A stretch of 60,000 nt of DNA from Membranipora membranacea (Eukaryota; Bryozoa; Gymnolaemata; Cheilostomatida; Membraniporidae): assembly GCA_914767715.1 (NCBI GenBank), contig OU612065.1, positions 13,332,001 through 13,392,000 on the forward strand, written 5' to 3'. Below, one piece after another: positions 49,401 through 60,000 of the stretch. How positions within the stretch are numbered: position 1 is the first letter of the stretch; each line of letters begins with the position of its first letter. A program made the translations under genes and the position numbers. The notes below the pieces were generated by a model, which worked only from the letters and a program-made list of their open reading frames with translations, had not been told where the DNA came from and did not search any database.

Positions 49401-51877
49401 GCCACTGCAGCGTAGGAGCTGGATAGCTTGGGTTGTTCCAAACAATCACCACTTTGTTGAGATAGGGCAAACCATTAAACTGTGCTAACTGTTGCTGTAA
49501 GAGCTCAGCTCGATTATATGTCAGTATCACAACTGTAACAAATAATATACGTCCCACATGACAAGTCATTATACGGAAATGAGAAAAGTAGGGCTGAATC
49601 TAGCAATAAAAGTAATTTGAATGCCCTAGGGCTAGGCAATAGCAGTGCTCCTTACAACAATACTGGGAGTCCGCTGGATGGAGTGGTAAGTTCCTTACCC
49701 TTACCCAATTGTGGGATTCATCAGTTAGTGGAGATTCTAGTTACTTTGCTGTTTAAACAAGTTCTGATTTTCAGGAACTTCTTTGAATTAAGTAGGACTT
49801 ACTTAGCCGTGTCACGCGGCTACTTTTTTTTTTGAGGGGTAACAAACAAAAGTAGATGCTTGACAAAGTTAGGACTTACTAGTATACTGTTCTCGTGGAT
49901 AGTTTCCTCCCAATGACAGGCTGAACTCTCTTCCACTGCCACCTGCACCACCATTTACAGGTCGGAATCCATAGGAAGACCCTACAACACATACAAAACA
50001 AGCTGACCATCAACATGATAAAAACAGCAAGTACTGCAATTACAAGTTAGAATTCATAGTCATAGCACTATATATACTTTTCACTAGCTGACTGGCATTA
50101 TGTTAATGTATTAGAGCAAAAGAAGAATTCAGCCGCACAGACTAACATAAAGTGTTACCCAAGACATCCACATCATATCCATATGATGATATCATGTGCA
50201 CTCACCATAGTATTTAGCGTCTGTTGGTAGAATAGGATCCCAAGGAGTGAATGGATAAAGATTAGACAGTGTATCACATCCTATAGCATTCGGCTGTGAT
50301 CCTTGCCATGCAGTAAAATTTCTCTGAAAAACTGCAGAAGGGTAGGGGTCTTCTATTGGACCATAAATCTCCTCTTTGTTGTGGTCGGATTTGGCCTGGA
50401 AAGTTAGCATAGGATGATTCTCTCCATATACGCGTTCTGAGATGGGTGTTGGAGCTGGAGGTGGTGGTATATTTATACGAGACCTAAGTAGGTTGATCAG
50501 TGTTTTGGTAACTTTAGGTATTGAACACAGGTGGTTCTCAAATATAAGACGTCCTTGCTTCTTGTACTCCATTATATCTGGTTCTAGTATATTGCGGATG
50601 ATGTAAACCATCTCAGTAACCCGCTGAGATGGCAGTGACACCACAGCCTTATTCCACTGTATAACATCAGCCATTGGAAGCTTATAATGGGTTCCAAGTA
50701 TTATAGGCACAGAACTCGACATCAATGCAACATTCAGCCTTGTTCCAAATTCGCTTTGGGGCATAAAACGAGTATTGGGAATGACTGAAAAGGTTGACTG
50801 CTTCTCTGTAGCCTTTGACTTATGGTCAGAGCATAAGCACCATTTTTCAGAGTTACATGAAGGGTTCAGAGCTGCGCATCCTTTCATGATGTTGACAGAT
50901 TGAGCTTCAGAATGTAGGTTTGTAAATGCATTGATAAATTCTTGACTTGATTCATCTAGTCCAGTTGTCGGTAGTCTACCATAATGTGAGATAAGATATT
51001 CTTTTCGAACTGGGAGTAACAATGGCAACTGGTTGTATTTCACAGGATGGCTGTTCAACTTTGGTAAAGTAACAGAAAACTCGCTATTGATGTTAGCATC
51101 GAAAAATTCAACTTGGGCGAGGATGGCTCGGTTGGAGGGTAAATCAAGCTTTTCTAATTTGGTGTTTACGATGACGTGATTGTGGCCGTCACCGTGCCAG
51201 TAAGGTAGGCTGTCATACTTAAGGTTACCGTCATCATGAAGCACTAAATATATACAAGCTTGGTCAGGATCCTGTGTGATATGTCTAGAGTTTGTTAGAC
51301 TCATTTTGAAGGATGCAAGCAGAGGATTGTCGGTAGATATAGGATATAGGTATATCGGGAAATTCGATAGCACGCTGCAGCGTGAATAGTCAAAACATGT
51401 ATCAAATGTACATATACTTTGTGAATCTTTGTTTGGCAGAGAGGTGGCTGACAAGCTGCTGGGGTTGAGTTTTTGAGGTATTGATATAGGGGGATAGTCC
51501 TTTAGAGTTTCCGCATGGGTCAGAAGCATACTGCGGACGTCGACCTTAAGCTGTGCAATAGAAGACTCATAATACTTGAGCTGTGACTCATACTCTATGT
51601 TGTGAGTTTCTAGCTTAGTGACGCTCGTTCTCAGCTTGTTTCTCTTTTGCTCCAGTTTGCTAAGCTCTAATATAATAGATTTCTGAAGTCTTTGCATATC
51701 CTCAACATGATGGAAGAAATCATCCTTGTTTGCTAGGTGATTGAAGGAGTCCAGGGTAATTTCCACCTCAGTATCATTGGTGGAAGGGAGGAAAAATGTA
51801 CTTATCACAAAAAGTGCCAATACCACGATGGTTGACAAGAATAAGGGATTGCAACAGATGCGTGTCTTCTTGGGCAT
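46428..51877 (-). CDS. EXTL3: Exostosin-like 3 glycosyltransferase, 7 coding exons
   Basis: Golgi type II membrane enzyme that adds the first GlcNAc in heparan sulfate chain initiation. Exons, in transcript order: 50206..51877, 49880..49981, 49378..49532, 48783..48910, 47604..47748, 47175..47303, 46428..46640; 848 codons including TAG. From the N-terminus: a short basic tail (MPKKTR), a transmembrane anchor at about residues 11-31, a coiled coil ([20 protein letters not shown]...) typical of EXTL3 rather than EXT1/2, a GT47 exostosin domain in the long first exon, then a GT64 domain ([34 protein letters not shown] with the DDD at 671-673, [29 protein letters not shown]). It ends ...[12 protein letters not shown], close to the human C-terminus. 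I chose ATG 51877; an in-frame ATG at 51949 would put 24 residues before the basic tail and lies beyond an acceptor-like CAG. Confidence 0.95.
46950..47120 (+). repeat. tRNA-derived SINE-like element 1, in the last EXTL3 intron
   Basis: An A-box-like TGGTGCAATTGG and a B-box-like GGTTTGAGTCTC are spaced about 60 bases apart, followed by a non-tRNA tail. No acceptor-stem pairing is seen, so a functional tRNA is unlikely. Confidence 0.55.
48003..48290 (+). repeat. tRNA-derived SINE-like element 2, in EXTL3 intron 4
   Basis: Pol III promoter boxes are clear: A box TGGCTCAGTTGG and B box GGTTCGTATCC (within GTGGGTTCGTATCCCAC), about 50 bases apart. A tail of roughly 200 bases without coding capacity follows. 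The anticodon arm is not convincing, so I call it a SINE head. Confidence 0.7.
48968..48987. repeat. CAAGGAGT-type short palindrome
   Basis: CAAGGAG, 6-base loop, CTCCTTG, in EXTL3 intron 3, 58 bases upstream of exon 4. Confidence 0.7.
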
Positions 51878-51977
51878 TGTAGTCTCCTCTGGAGTCCTGT
51901 CTGCATAAAGTGATTGACAATGCAGCAGGTCTAAACTACAAATAAACATATATCAGAACTGGTGAAGTTGTTAGCCA

Positions 51978-52228
51978 GGGGGGTCTTTCAATTAGAAACA
52001 GCCAAAATCGCAATCTTATCGCTCACTCACTGAGTGAGCGATACCTGCTAGGGGTCTCGCTTTCAGATCGCTCAGTCACTTGATGGAACTATATACATTC
52101 TGAGTGAGCGATTTGGGAGAGATTTTCTCTAATGGAAACACCGAGTGAGTGATAATTTTGAGCGATGTGATAGTGATGTGATAACTTGCTTTAGTAAAGG
52201 ATCACTCTTTCTAATTGAAAGACCCCCC
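51978..52228. mobile_element. MITE, 251 bases, with 21-base terminal inverted repeats
   Basis: It begins GGGGGGTCTTTCAATTAGAA and ends with the exact complement. An internal palindrome, ATCGCTCACTCA / CTGAGTGAGCGAT, and further GAGTGAGCGAT boxes fill the body. A second copy in inverted orientation is at 58565-58795. There is no coding capacity. It lies about 100 bases upstream of the EXTL3 start codon, in the probable promoter or a 5' UTR intron. Confidence 0.9.
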
Positions 52229-53569
52229 AGGATCTCATGTGACTCTTTATTATAACCTTTGACATGGATGCTCAGTACCTGTCAATACCGAGCGTCTCAA
52301 TGTTTAGTTACTGTATGAAATCAAGGAGTTGCTGTCCAAATCTCTTCTCACTCCAGACATCAGAAATTCGGATGTTCATAATTTAAAATTAAATTCTTTT
52401 AAACAACAATAACACACAAACATTGCAGAAACAATGGTTTTCAGTAGACAGTCACATTAAAAAGACAAGGGGTGGCATGCACTGGACCTAGGTTAAATAT
52501 GTAAAATTGATAAAAATGGGTTAAGATATTAATTATAATACATACATATATAAACATTATATAATCAAATCTGAAAGTATTTCCTTGTACAAATATATAC
52601 AATTTACAGCCCAAAAACGATTTGTAATAAGGGGGATGACACTGCATTTATGTTTATAATAAATAAGATCATTTCTCAGGATCAATTCTGAGGCTACGTT
52701 TTTTAAGTCTAGTTTTTAGAAAGCTCACTATTACTCTACTTTTTATCATAAATAGTGTAAAATTCTTCGATTTATGCACTTACAACATGTCAAACAAAAT
52801 AATAAAAACTGGGCGGCCGACCTCAGACCGACAAAACCGGGATGTACAAGCTATCTAGTAACAGTCTATTCTGGATAAACCAAACTCCCTTGATAAACCA
52901 TAATCATCAACAAAGGAGTTATCATCAATCAAAGGAATTCTACTCTCATTACATACCATAATGCTCAGTGATGCATCATGAAGGTAATTACAAATTACCA
53001 CCACCATCTCATGATGGACCAAGTGGTGTAATTGGGGAAGCTAGGGTGTTGCTTTTTAGCGGCATCTTGGTTGACCTCCCATCCTAAGGACTATGGCAAC
53101 CTGGAAGGCGCATTATGCCTGACCAACGATGTGATGCACAAAACTGCTAACAAACAACAAAGCAACATTATTTCCAAACTCAAAAGAGCAGTAAAAAAAG
53201 CGAAGACGAGTCAACAAAATAAACTGCTGGAAACCACCAACCTGGCACCAGGATGAACTCGAAACTGCGATCAGAAAGATATATCTACTGAAACTTGGTT
53301 CAAGGAGACAAATATATTATCATAACAACACAAACTTTGATTCGCAAGCTCAGCTTTACATGCTGGTAACTCCAGATGACTATGTTTGTTTTGGGAAGTG
53401 GTTGATCATGGACACGGGATATAGACAAAGTATACAGCATGTGTACCTTTCCTATGTCCATGATAAACAACCTCTCAAACATACGTAACAGGTGTTACAA
53501 TCATGTTGTTACTTTGCCAATCTATGTATGGCCATGCATGATAAGCATTTGGGGAGGGGGGGGGGTCTT

Positions 53570-53622
53570 CACAGGCCTTCTGTAATTGGTGCAAGTCATT
53601 TGCCCACTACAGAAGGCCTGTG
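53570..53622. repeat. Hairpin with perfect 15-base arms
   Basis: CACAGGCCTTCTGTA and TACAGAAGGCCTGTG are exact complements around a 23-base loop. It follows directly on a G-run. Confidence 0.85.
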
Positions 53623-53656
53623 TTAATCTTGGACAAGGGCAACTACTCAGTTAGTA

Positions 53657-53673
53657 CAAGGAGTAACTCCTTG
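53657..53673. repeat. CAAGGAGT-type short palindrome
   Basis: CAAGGAGT, A, ACTCCTTG. The tightest member of the family. Confidence 0.8.
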
Positions 53674-53688
53674 GACCATCCCTTGTTT

Positions 53689-54060
53689 CAAACCTGACAA
53701 TTCTCCCTTTTTGGTAGGGACGCTCCAAGTTTTTAAAGTCTTTTCCCACCCCCTCCCTATCTCCCTTTTTTTCAGCTTCCTTTACCCAGAACATTTTTTA
53801 AGCTTGTTTTTGCAAGGGTAACCGTGGTTCCTACCTCAACGGTGCATGTACCTATGTAATTGCTTATTACCATTACTGCTTGTAAGTAAAATCAGGTAAA
53901 ATGACGCAATTCATAATATGCAAGCTCAAGTTTTGGCCTAGAAATATGAAAAACGAGGGCTGAATCGCACCCGCACTGCGGGACGCGGAGTGATATTCCA
54001 GGTTGGGAAGTTGTCCGCGGAGACCTCCTGATTTCTGGGTCTATCAACTTGTCATACATG
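53689..54060 (-). mobile_element. Second copy of the 397-base element, inverted
   Basis: The reverse complement matches the element at 30732-31128 over its length, including TGACAAGTTG at one end, the GCGTCCCGCAGT box and the poly-purine segment. It is flanked by CCTTGTTT at 53681-53688 and 54061-54068, a target-site duplication of 8 bases. Confidence 0.82.
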
Positions 54061-55187
54061 CCTTGTTTGTATAATAAAATAAGCACTTGTTTTTGTAACT
54101 CCAGATCCATATAATATGATCATGGGCCCCTTGGACTTACAGTTACATTCCTTTACTTTGCCAATTTCCAATATCAAACACCCCATGATACTGGTCTGGT
54201 GATGATGGTAGTTAATACTGGACATTGGCCGACATTGGGCTTGGCAAAGAAAGTAATTTTGATTTCTTTCATAAATAAATAGGGCATGTGTAAGCAATGA
54301 ACTCCCTCTTCCTCAGGAATAACAACAGGACGATATTGACCAATCAGCAAACAGTATCGCTTGAGCTATGTCTGGGACATTTGTTGAAATCAAAATGGCC
54401 GCCAAGTGATGAAATCAATATTACATCTATGAAATAAAATGGCTAATAAGCCCATATTCCTTACAAAAGAGTTCATGACTATTAGTTTTATCTCAAGAAA
54501 ACATCTTACCCTACCATTCTACAGCTGCATCACTTGCCCAATATACCTGATGGTAGTGTTATTGATTATGTGAACATCAACACACGTGTGTATTTTGTTG
54601 CTTATTTCTTTGTTGGCTCAGAAAATATAGTTAGGGTGGTCTCTTGGGCCCCAAACTATGCTCATTGGATAGAGCACATGTTGTAGGTAATCAACTATAT
54701 TTAACTTTTCCAAAACATTGTCCATGTGAGGGGGTAGCAAGCCACAAAAGCAAAAATGTGTCTTCAAAATACTTCACAAATGATACAATTTCACAATAAA
54801 TATCTTCAGTCATAGTGCACTTAGAGACATGTGGTTATTTTTATCAGGTAAACACCCATAAATTGAGATATACTATGAATCAAATACAGCTTACTACCCC
54901 TCATTAATCCTAGAAACATGATCTGCTCTGCTCTGAATTGGTGGCAGTGAACCTTCTCAGCCAATGAAAGCCCTGATATTATTTGATGCAGTGAGTCTAT
55001 TGTTTATTTTCTATTGTTTAGTGGCATACACAATGGAAAGCCGAATATTCCTATATAGACCTAATCTATTAAGCCTAATATTATAAGGGACACTAAATAG
55101 GCCAATTGTCTAGGACATCACAGTCACACTAAGCCACACACACAATTCATATGTGTTGTTATTCCTGAGGAAGTTCATTGGTGTAAG

Positions 55188-55270
55188 CAAGGAGCTAACT
55201 CCTTGGTGTAAGCAGGAGTAACTCCTTGGTGTAAGTCCCATGATCTGTACTCAAGGAGTATACTCCTTGA
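55188..55270. repeat. Cluster of three CAAGGAGT-type palindromes
   Basis: CAAGGAGCTAACTCCTTG at 55188-55205, CAGGAGTAACTCCTTG at 55213-55228 and TCAAGGAGTATACTCCTTGA at 55251-55270. The first two are linked by a repeated GTGTAAGCA. Confidence 0.85.
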
Positions 55271-56091
55271 TTAATATTACAACTACACACCAATCTGAAA
55301 TACAAACCTCTCCTGAATTGATCAAGGCTCTGAATATTGTCTAGTTGAATGGATTAACATCACTGCATAGTGGGGAGAGAGCAGAGGACTGATTCTTTGA
55401 TTTTTGAGTCATTTCTGTCTCTGAAATAAATACATTAAATACATTTATTTCATTAACATCCTTAGTTCTGATTGGCCAATCTTGTCAAGGTTGACCAATC
55501 CACAATGTGTTTCCAATTCCTTGCTTTTGTTACAAATTCAAAAAAATAGGACAGTATGGTAGGGTTTACAATCCCCCTTCCATCATTGAGATATCATGCT
55601 ATCATTCCTAGTAGCCAATAAGATGAAACTCACCCATGCTGTGGAAGAAGAAAACAAGTAACACGCAGTCACAGCAGGGAAAGGTACTTATAATAATCAT
55701 ATAGACTATACTTGAAGTGTACTATGGTGGCCAACAGGCTTGTAGTGACTATACTTAATTTTCATTTACATTTCAGAGAGTGTTATGATGGTTGGTTAGG
55801 ATTCTTGGGACTGTGGTCCTAGCTTAGCTAATTAGTTTCTTACTAGCATTTCCTGACCAACCAAAGTCAGTAGAGTAGTCCTATGTATATACTATCCTAT
55901 ATGAGTGGCAGTGTTGTATAGCCAGGCGTTACCCTTTGAGTGTATAGCATGTCAGAAGTGTAGAGCAAGGAGTTCACTCCTAGTCCTTCATTAGAGTTCA
56001 CTCCTTGAGTAGAGGTAGCCATGATGGGCCCTACTCTCTCTACTGGCATAGTTAGTACTATTATTATACACTCAACGAGTGTGTAAATTGA

Positions 56092-56123
56092 ATTTCCTGA
56101 CTTTAGGCCCAAAGTCAGGAAAT
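56092..56123. repeat. Hairpin with 13-base arms
   Basis: ATTTCCTGACTTT and AAAGTCAGGAAAT around a 6-base loop. Confidence 0.75.
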
Positions 56124-57737
56124 GCGGTGTAGTACTATGCTGTCGCTAGCTAGTCTACCCAATCAGTCGACCGGCTGACTCTATAAAGTCCATCATTTTA
56201 CTTCACTTTCATTCATACATTGAATTGGGATCATTGACAAATCTGCAGATACCACAAATCTAGTCCCAGTCCCACTCCCACAGATATACGTTCTCTCATC
56301 GTTCCCTCCAGGTTTCTCGCAGTGTCACTGTGGCAGTGAGATTAGAGGTTGGGTGACATCTGCCAGTCAGAGAATCAATGCAATTGCGAATAGTGAAGTA
56401 AAAATCCTGGTTGAAAGATTCAAAGTAATTTCACAGTCTTGCCACTATATATATATATATATCAATTTTATTAGCCGATCAAGTCACTTTGACATATGAG
56501 ACCATGCACTTAGGTAAGAGCCATATGTATTAGATAATTCGGTGTTAGTTGTGGTCACTCCGCGTGCTGTAATATTTTCCTGTTGATTGGGTTTGATTTT
56601 TGGTGTATTGATAAGATTCTCATTAACCCCAATCAACAGCGTGATATGCAGCGAGTTGAGGTTTGTGAGCTGATGTGAATGATAGTAACATGCGGGGAAG
56701 AATCAGATGCTAGGATTACACTATTATTCAGAACTGAATGTGATGTTGATTAGGGAGCGGTAAATTACATGTTGGGTCCTATCAGAGATTAAGCTGCAGA
56801 CGAGATTCACTGTTGCATGATATATGAAAACCGTACTCATTGTCATTGTTACTATTTTGGGTTGGTGGGGTTGGTTTTCTTTGCTGGGGTAAAAAGAAAT
56901 AACTTTTAAAGATATATTAACGAGCTATTAAGAGGGGACAATTTAGTGGTTGAGAAAAGATGAGAAGAATTGTCTTTTCAGTACAGCTAATGTTTTAGAC
57001 TGTGTCCAGAGACTGTTTAAAAAGGTCGCCACAGTGCTCTAAATGGGGAAGCGTCACAATCGTTTAAAATTACATTGTCTATGTCTTGATTAGTTCGTTT
57101 ATGGTTATGAGGGACGACTTTCTGTTCTAGTAGTGTCAGGCAGTTTTGTTAGAGATCTAATTTAATACATATTTAGTGTTACTTTTATAAGCTAACATCC
57201 TTCCATTGGTATGTTTTTCGAATCTGTGGGGATGAGATGATCAGCTTCTCATTAGCAGCTATCACTTTATTCACAGCCCAGTACCAGTATTTCACACATC
57301 TAACTTGATATATTACCACCACCTTTCTGCCAGGAAATCAAAGTCAATTCCAGTAAACAGCCGCTAGCTCTTTTCTATCCTATATTATCTTAGACTTATA
57401 CTCGCGGGTGAGATTGAGGAGTATAGGGTGAATATTTGAGCCACAGAGGCATCATGAGCTGCCTAGAGAGGGGAAGTTGGGGCATACTCTTTGAAGCATG
57501 CCTTCGAATGACCCTCTATCTATGTGTCAGAATATGCTATTTTCTAAGTTGATAAGACAAGACACCAATTGAAATAGAAGGACAAAATATATAAAAAAAA
57601 AGTTATAGCGCCAGTGGCTAAAATGGTGCCGAAAGTGGCATTAAATAGACATGAAAGTGTAGTCAGCAAAGTAATCTGGAATAGTTTGTTTGGTTTAAGC
57701 CTTCATCATTTTTGCCTTCCAGTCAAAGAGTTAGAGG

Positions 57738-59746
57738 ATGAATATTGGGAGTGTAGAAGACATTGAAGATATAGTGGGAAGTGAGGATATCACCCCACAG
57801 GAGAGGTATAATTCTCGTAAGCTTGTTGTACCTAAAATAAAGAAAATACGGCAGCATGATGATGCAAATCCATCGGCAGACAGTATTATACCGGGTACAC
57901 AAAAGGTGTTCGTCAAGACGTGGGGTTGTTCCCACAATAACTCAGATGGAGAGTACATGGCAGGGCAGTTATCAGCATACGGCTACAAAATAGTCGGTAA
58001 GTAAGTCCTACAAACATTGTGTTGTCTGATGCTGTTGCTGTTTGGAATTCTGAAATTAATGTGTACCCAAGCTACAAACGCATAAAGCCTTAAACTGGTT
58101 CATGGAACAATGTTATATTGGTTTACTGTAGATGAAAAGCAAAATGCTGACCTGTGGCTCTTGAACAGTTGTACTGTTAAAAACCCGGCGGAGGATCATT
58201 TCCGAAATGAAATAAAACTGGCTGAAAGCCTGGACAAAAAAGTGGTTGTAGCTGGCTGTGTACCTCAAGGTGAACGTAAAACTGGTTACCTTCAAGTAAG
58301 TCATTACACACATATACATATTTGTCTCAAAGATCAGAGAGCATCATTTGACTTGATACATTGCAGCCAAGTATATCAGAGATGCTGATCCCATTCCAAG
58401 ACCAATTTTATTATTATTATTATTATTATTGCTCCAATTTATTGAGGTTTTCAGTTTTTCAGTATTTCACATGAATTTACTGTTTATAGAACCTAAGTGT
58501 GATTGGGGTGCAGCAGATAGACAGAGTGGTGGAAGTCGTGGAAGAAACCCTCAAAGGTGAGACAGGGGGGAATGACAGATGCTTTACTAAAGCATATTAT
58601 CACTATCACATTGCTAAAATTATCACTCACTGGGTCTCCCAATTAGACAAAATCGCTCCCAAATCACTCACTCAGAACGTTTATAGTTCCATCAATGAGT
58701 GAGCGATTTCTGAGCGAGGCCCTAGCAGTTATCACTCACTCATTGAGTGCGCGATCAGAATGTGATTTTGGCTGTTTTTAATTGAAAGACCCCCTCCCTC
58801 TGGTGCAATCATGATATAGGTCATGGTCAGGAGTATGCTAGAAAAAGAATGCTCACTCAAAAGTTACCATTTGTTACAGTTTGTTCAAGTTGGTTTGCTG
58901 CTAAAGTTGTGTTACTCCCTTCACACATACGCCTTTTTTTGGCCTTGCGGAATGGATTTACGATCTTGAAATCATGAATCGGATGTTGTATGTAATGTTT
59001 GAAGGCCATTCAGTGAGGTTATTTGGTGCCAAGAAAGAAGGAGGGAAGAAACTTGGAGGTGCTCGACTGGATCTACCAAAAATTAGGAAGAATCCTTTGA
59101 TTGAGATTATAGCTATCAACACTGGGTATGCATGCATGAACATTTAATTTTAGATATATCATCTTTGGAGCGGAGAGAGTTATCGTCTCTTTGGCACAGG
59201 TTATGAGACCCATTATGATAGTACCCATGCTTGTCGCAAACCTGGCCACTCTTTGTATCAACGAGGCAGAATGGGTTCTGTGCAAACACACAGTAATCTT
59301 AGGTATTCTAGAATGAATGGCGTGTCAGTTCCACATCCGGTACGACTGCCAGGGCCGAGAATTGAACCTGGCCCTCGAAGATCGTAAGTCCGATGAAGGC
59401 TTGCTGCCAAGGAATGAGCTGATAGCATAATGGAAGTCAGATTCGGATTCTCTATTTCAAATTTTGGAACCATTAGACTCTCAAGTTATTCCTTGGTGCA
59501 TAGCCTTTAACCATTAGACCACGCTTGACTTGAACATATCAATATTGACACCAAAGAGGGATTTAGTGAATCACTTTGCATATTTGTACATAGACTGGGT
59601 TTTTTGACTATAATCATAGATCAGTGCACTTTTATTTATCAGGTGCTTGAATGCATGTACATACTGCAAGACGAAGCATGCCCGAGGGGAGCTGGGCAGC
59701 TATCCTCCTGAGGAGATTGTAGCAAGGGCAATACAATCTTTCAACG
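57738..59746 (+). CDS. CDKAL1: CDKAL1, tRNA-ms2t6A37 methylthiotransferase, 5' part
   Basis: Radical-SAM enzyme that methylthiolates t6A37 of lysine tRNA; the animal form is ER-anchored by a C-terminal segment that is not in this window. Exons join(57738..57996, 58132..58295, 58490..58556, 59005..59125, 59643..59746) encode about 239 residues, and the frame runs on past the window. The N-terminal MTTase cluster cysteines are Cys64 ([11 protein letters not shown]), Cys100 (LNSCTVKNP) and Cys129 (VAGCVPQ). The radical-SAM CxxxCxxC is Cys205-Cys209-Cys212 in [15 protein letters not shown]. Other family marks: [37 protein letters not shown]. About 55 residues, rich in acidic and basic residues, precede the catalytic part, as in human. 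Only the first part of the radical-SAM domain is present; the TRAM domain and tail lie downstream. Confidence 0.96.
58407..58430. repeat. (TTA)n microsatellite
   Basis: About eight TTA units in CDKAL1 intron 2. Confidence 0.9.
58565..58795. mobile_element. MITE, second copy, inverted, in CDKAL1 intron 3
   Basis: The right end carries TTTTTAATTGAAAGACCCCC and the left end a decayed GGGGGG terminus. The internal GAGTGAGCGATTT and TCACTCACTCATTGAGTG boxes match the copy at 51978-52228 in reverse complement. The left end lies only 9 bases past the 3' end of exon 3, so it follows the GTGAGA donor directly. Confidence 0.88.
59335..59530 (-). repeat. Possible tRNA-derived SINE fragment on the minus strand
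   Basis: On the minus strand an A-box-like TGGTCTAATGGTTAAAGG is followed far downstream by a B-box-like GGTTCAATTCTC. The spacing, about 160 bases, is too long for a normal pol III promoter, so this may be two partial copies or a decayed element in CDKAL1 intron 4. Confidence 0.35.
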
Positions 59747-59867
59747 GTAGGCCTTGACCACAGGAGTTGTCTGTGATTATCTACTTCAAGGAGAAGATAA
59801 TTCTGACTCAACTTCCAACAATAAAATTTCTTCCTCTTTCCTACCCACATGATAGTTATAGCATAGC

Positions 59868-59935
59868 GTCATCTAAAAGGCCCCTTTTTTATTTTTGTCA
59901 AAAATGGGGACATAGAGATGAGGCTAGATAATATG
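59868..59935. repeat. Interspersed repeat related to 26066-26135
   Basis: ATCTAAAAGGCCCC, a T-run, an A-run, GGGG, then AGAGATGAGGCTAG, in the same order as the copy in eEF2 B. It lies downstream of the fifth CDKAL1 exon. Confidence 0.55.
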
Positions 59936-60000
59936 TCAATATTGTACTACATGTATATAAGTCTTTGGGTTGTTATGACGCATATTTACAAATGCTTAGA

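Larger units (their letters stand above)
52229..53688. other. Gene-free DNA upstream of EXTL3
   Basis: AT-rich, with only short open frames that show no family resemblance. It includes a 53-base hairpin at 53570-53622 and a 17-base palindrome at 53657-53673. Confidence 0.45.
54069..57737. other. Gene-free, repeat-rich DNA upstream of CDKAL1
   Basis: No coding exon recognised over 3.6 kb. It holds a cluster of CAAGGAGT palindromes (55188-55270 and about 55967-56017), a hairpin at 56092-56123 and a TA tract near 56450. A first, non-coding CDKAL1 exon may lie here, since an acceptor-like tttgccttccag ends 17 bases before the CDKAL1 ATG. Confidence 0.5.

Overview
The window is nuclear DNA from an intron-rich animal. 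It is AT-rich, and six conserved eukaryotic genes can be rebuilt exon by exon with GT-AG introns, mostly of 100-900 bases. Nothing bacterial or viral is visible. The gene set (EXTL3 with fused GT47 and GT64 domains, TMBIM6, DMAC2L, CDKAL1, TPK1, V-ATPase subunit a, eEF2) is that of a metazoan, probably an invertebrate. The density of short palindromes and MITEs would fit a sponge or another early-branching marine animal, but the sequence alone does not settle the phylum.

Layout. 1-822: unassigned, with two exon-like pieces. 823-7337 (+): TPK1, thiamine pyrophosphokinase, 8 coding exons, 241 aa. 8602-17925 (-): V-ATPase V0 subunit a, about 20 exons, with two exons that can only be used alternatively. 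18972-21167: mobile-element debris (a perfect-armed palindrome, a broken non-LTR reverse transcriptase, a CATCCGG-rich repeat block, a ~197-base palindrome). 22212-24161 (+): DMAC2L/ATP5S, 4 exons, 213 aa. 24664-29935 and 31735-37848 (both -): two tandem eEF2 genes, each 13 coding exons and 841 aa with every exon the same length. 38362-42305 (+): TMBIM6 (Bax inhibitor-1), 7 exons, 237 aa. 44741-45641: a large foldback element. 46428-51877 (-): EXTL3, 7 coding exons, 847 aa. 51978-57737: gene-free and rich in repeats. 57738 to beyond 59746 (+): CDKAL1, 5' part.

The genes are housekeeping genes for cofactor synthesis, organelle acidification, mitochondrial assembly, translation, ER stress, heparan sulfate synthesis and tRNA modification. 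No operon-like or pathway cluster is evident. The most interesting signals are: (i) the downstream eEF2 copy has a changed diphthamide loop (the third glycine after the modified histidine is alanine, and the residues before it differ), while the upstream copy is canonical; (ii) two C/D-box snoRNA candidates lie in introns of the canonical copy only, with covarying terminal stems and a guide matching a universally conserved LSU rRNA segment; (iii) the V-ATPase a gene has a pair of exons that are mutually exclusive by reading frame; (iv) several families of short perfect palindromes recur across introns and spacers.
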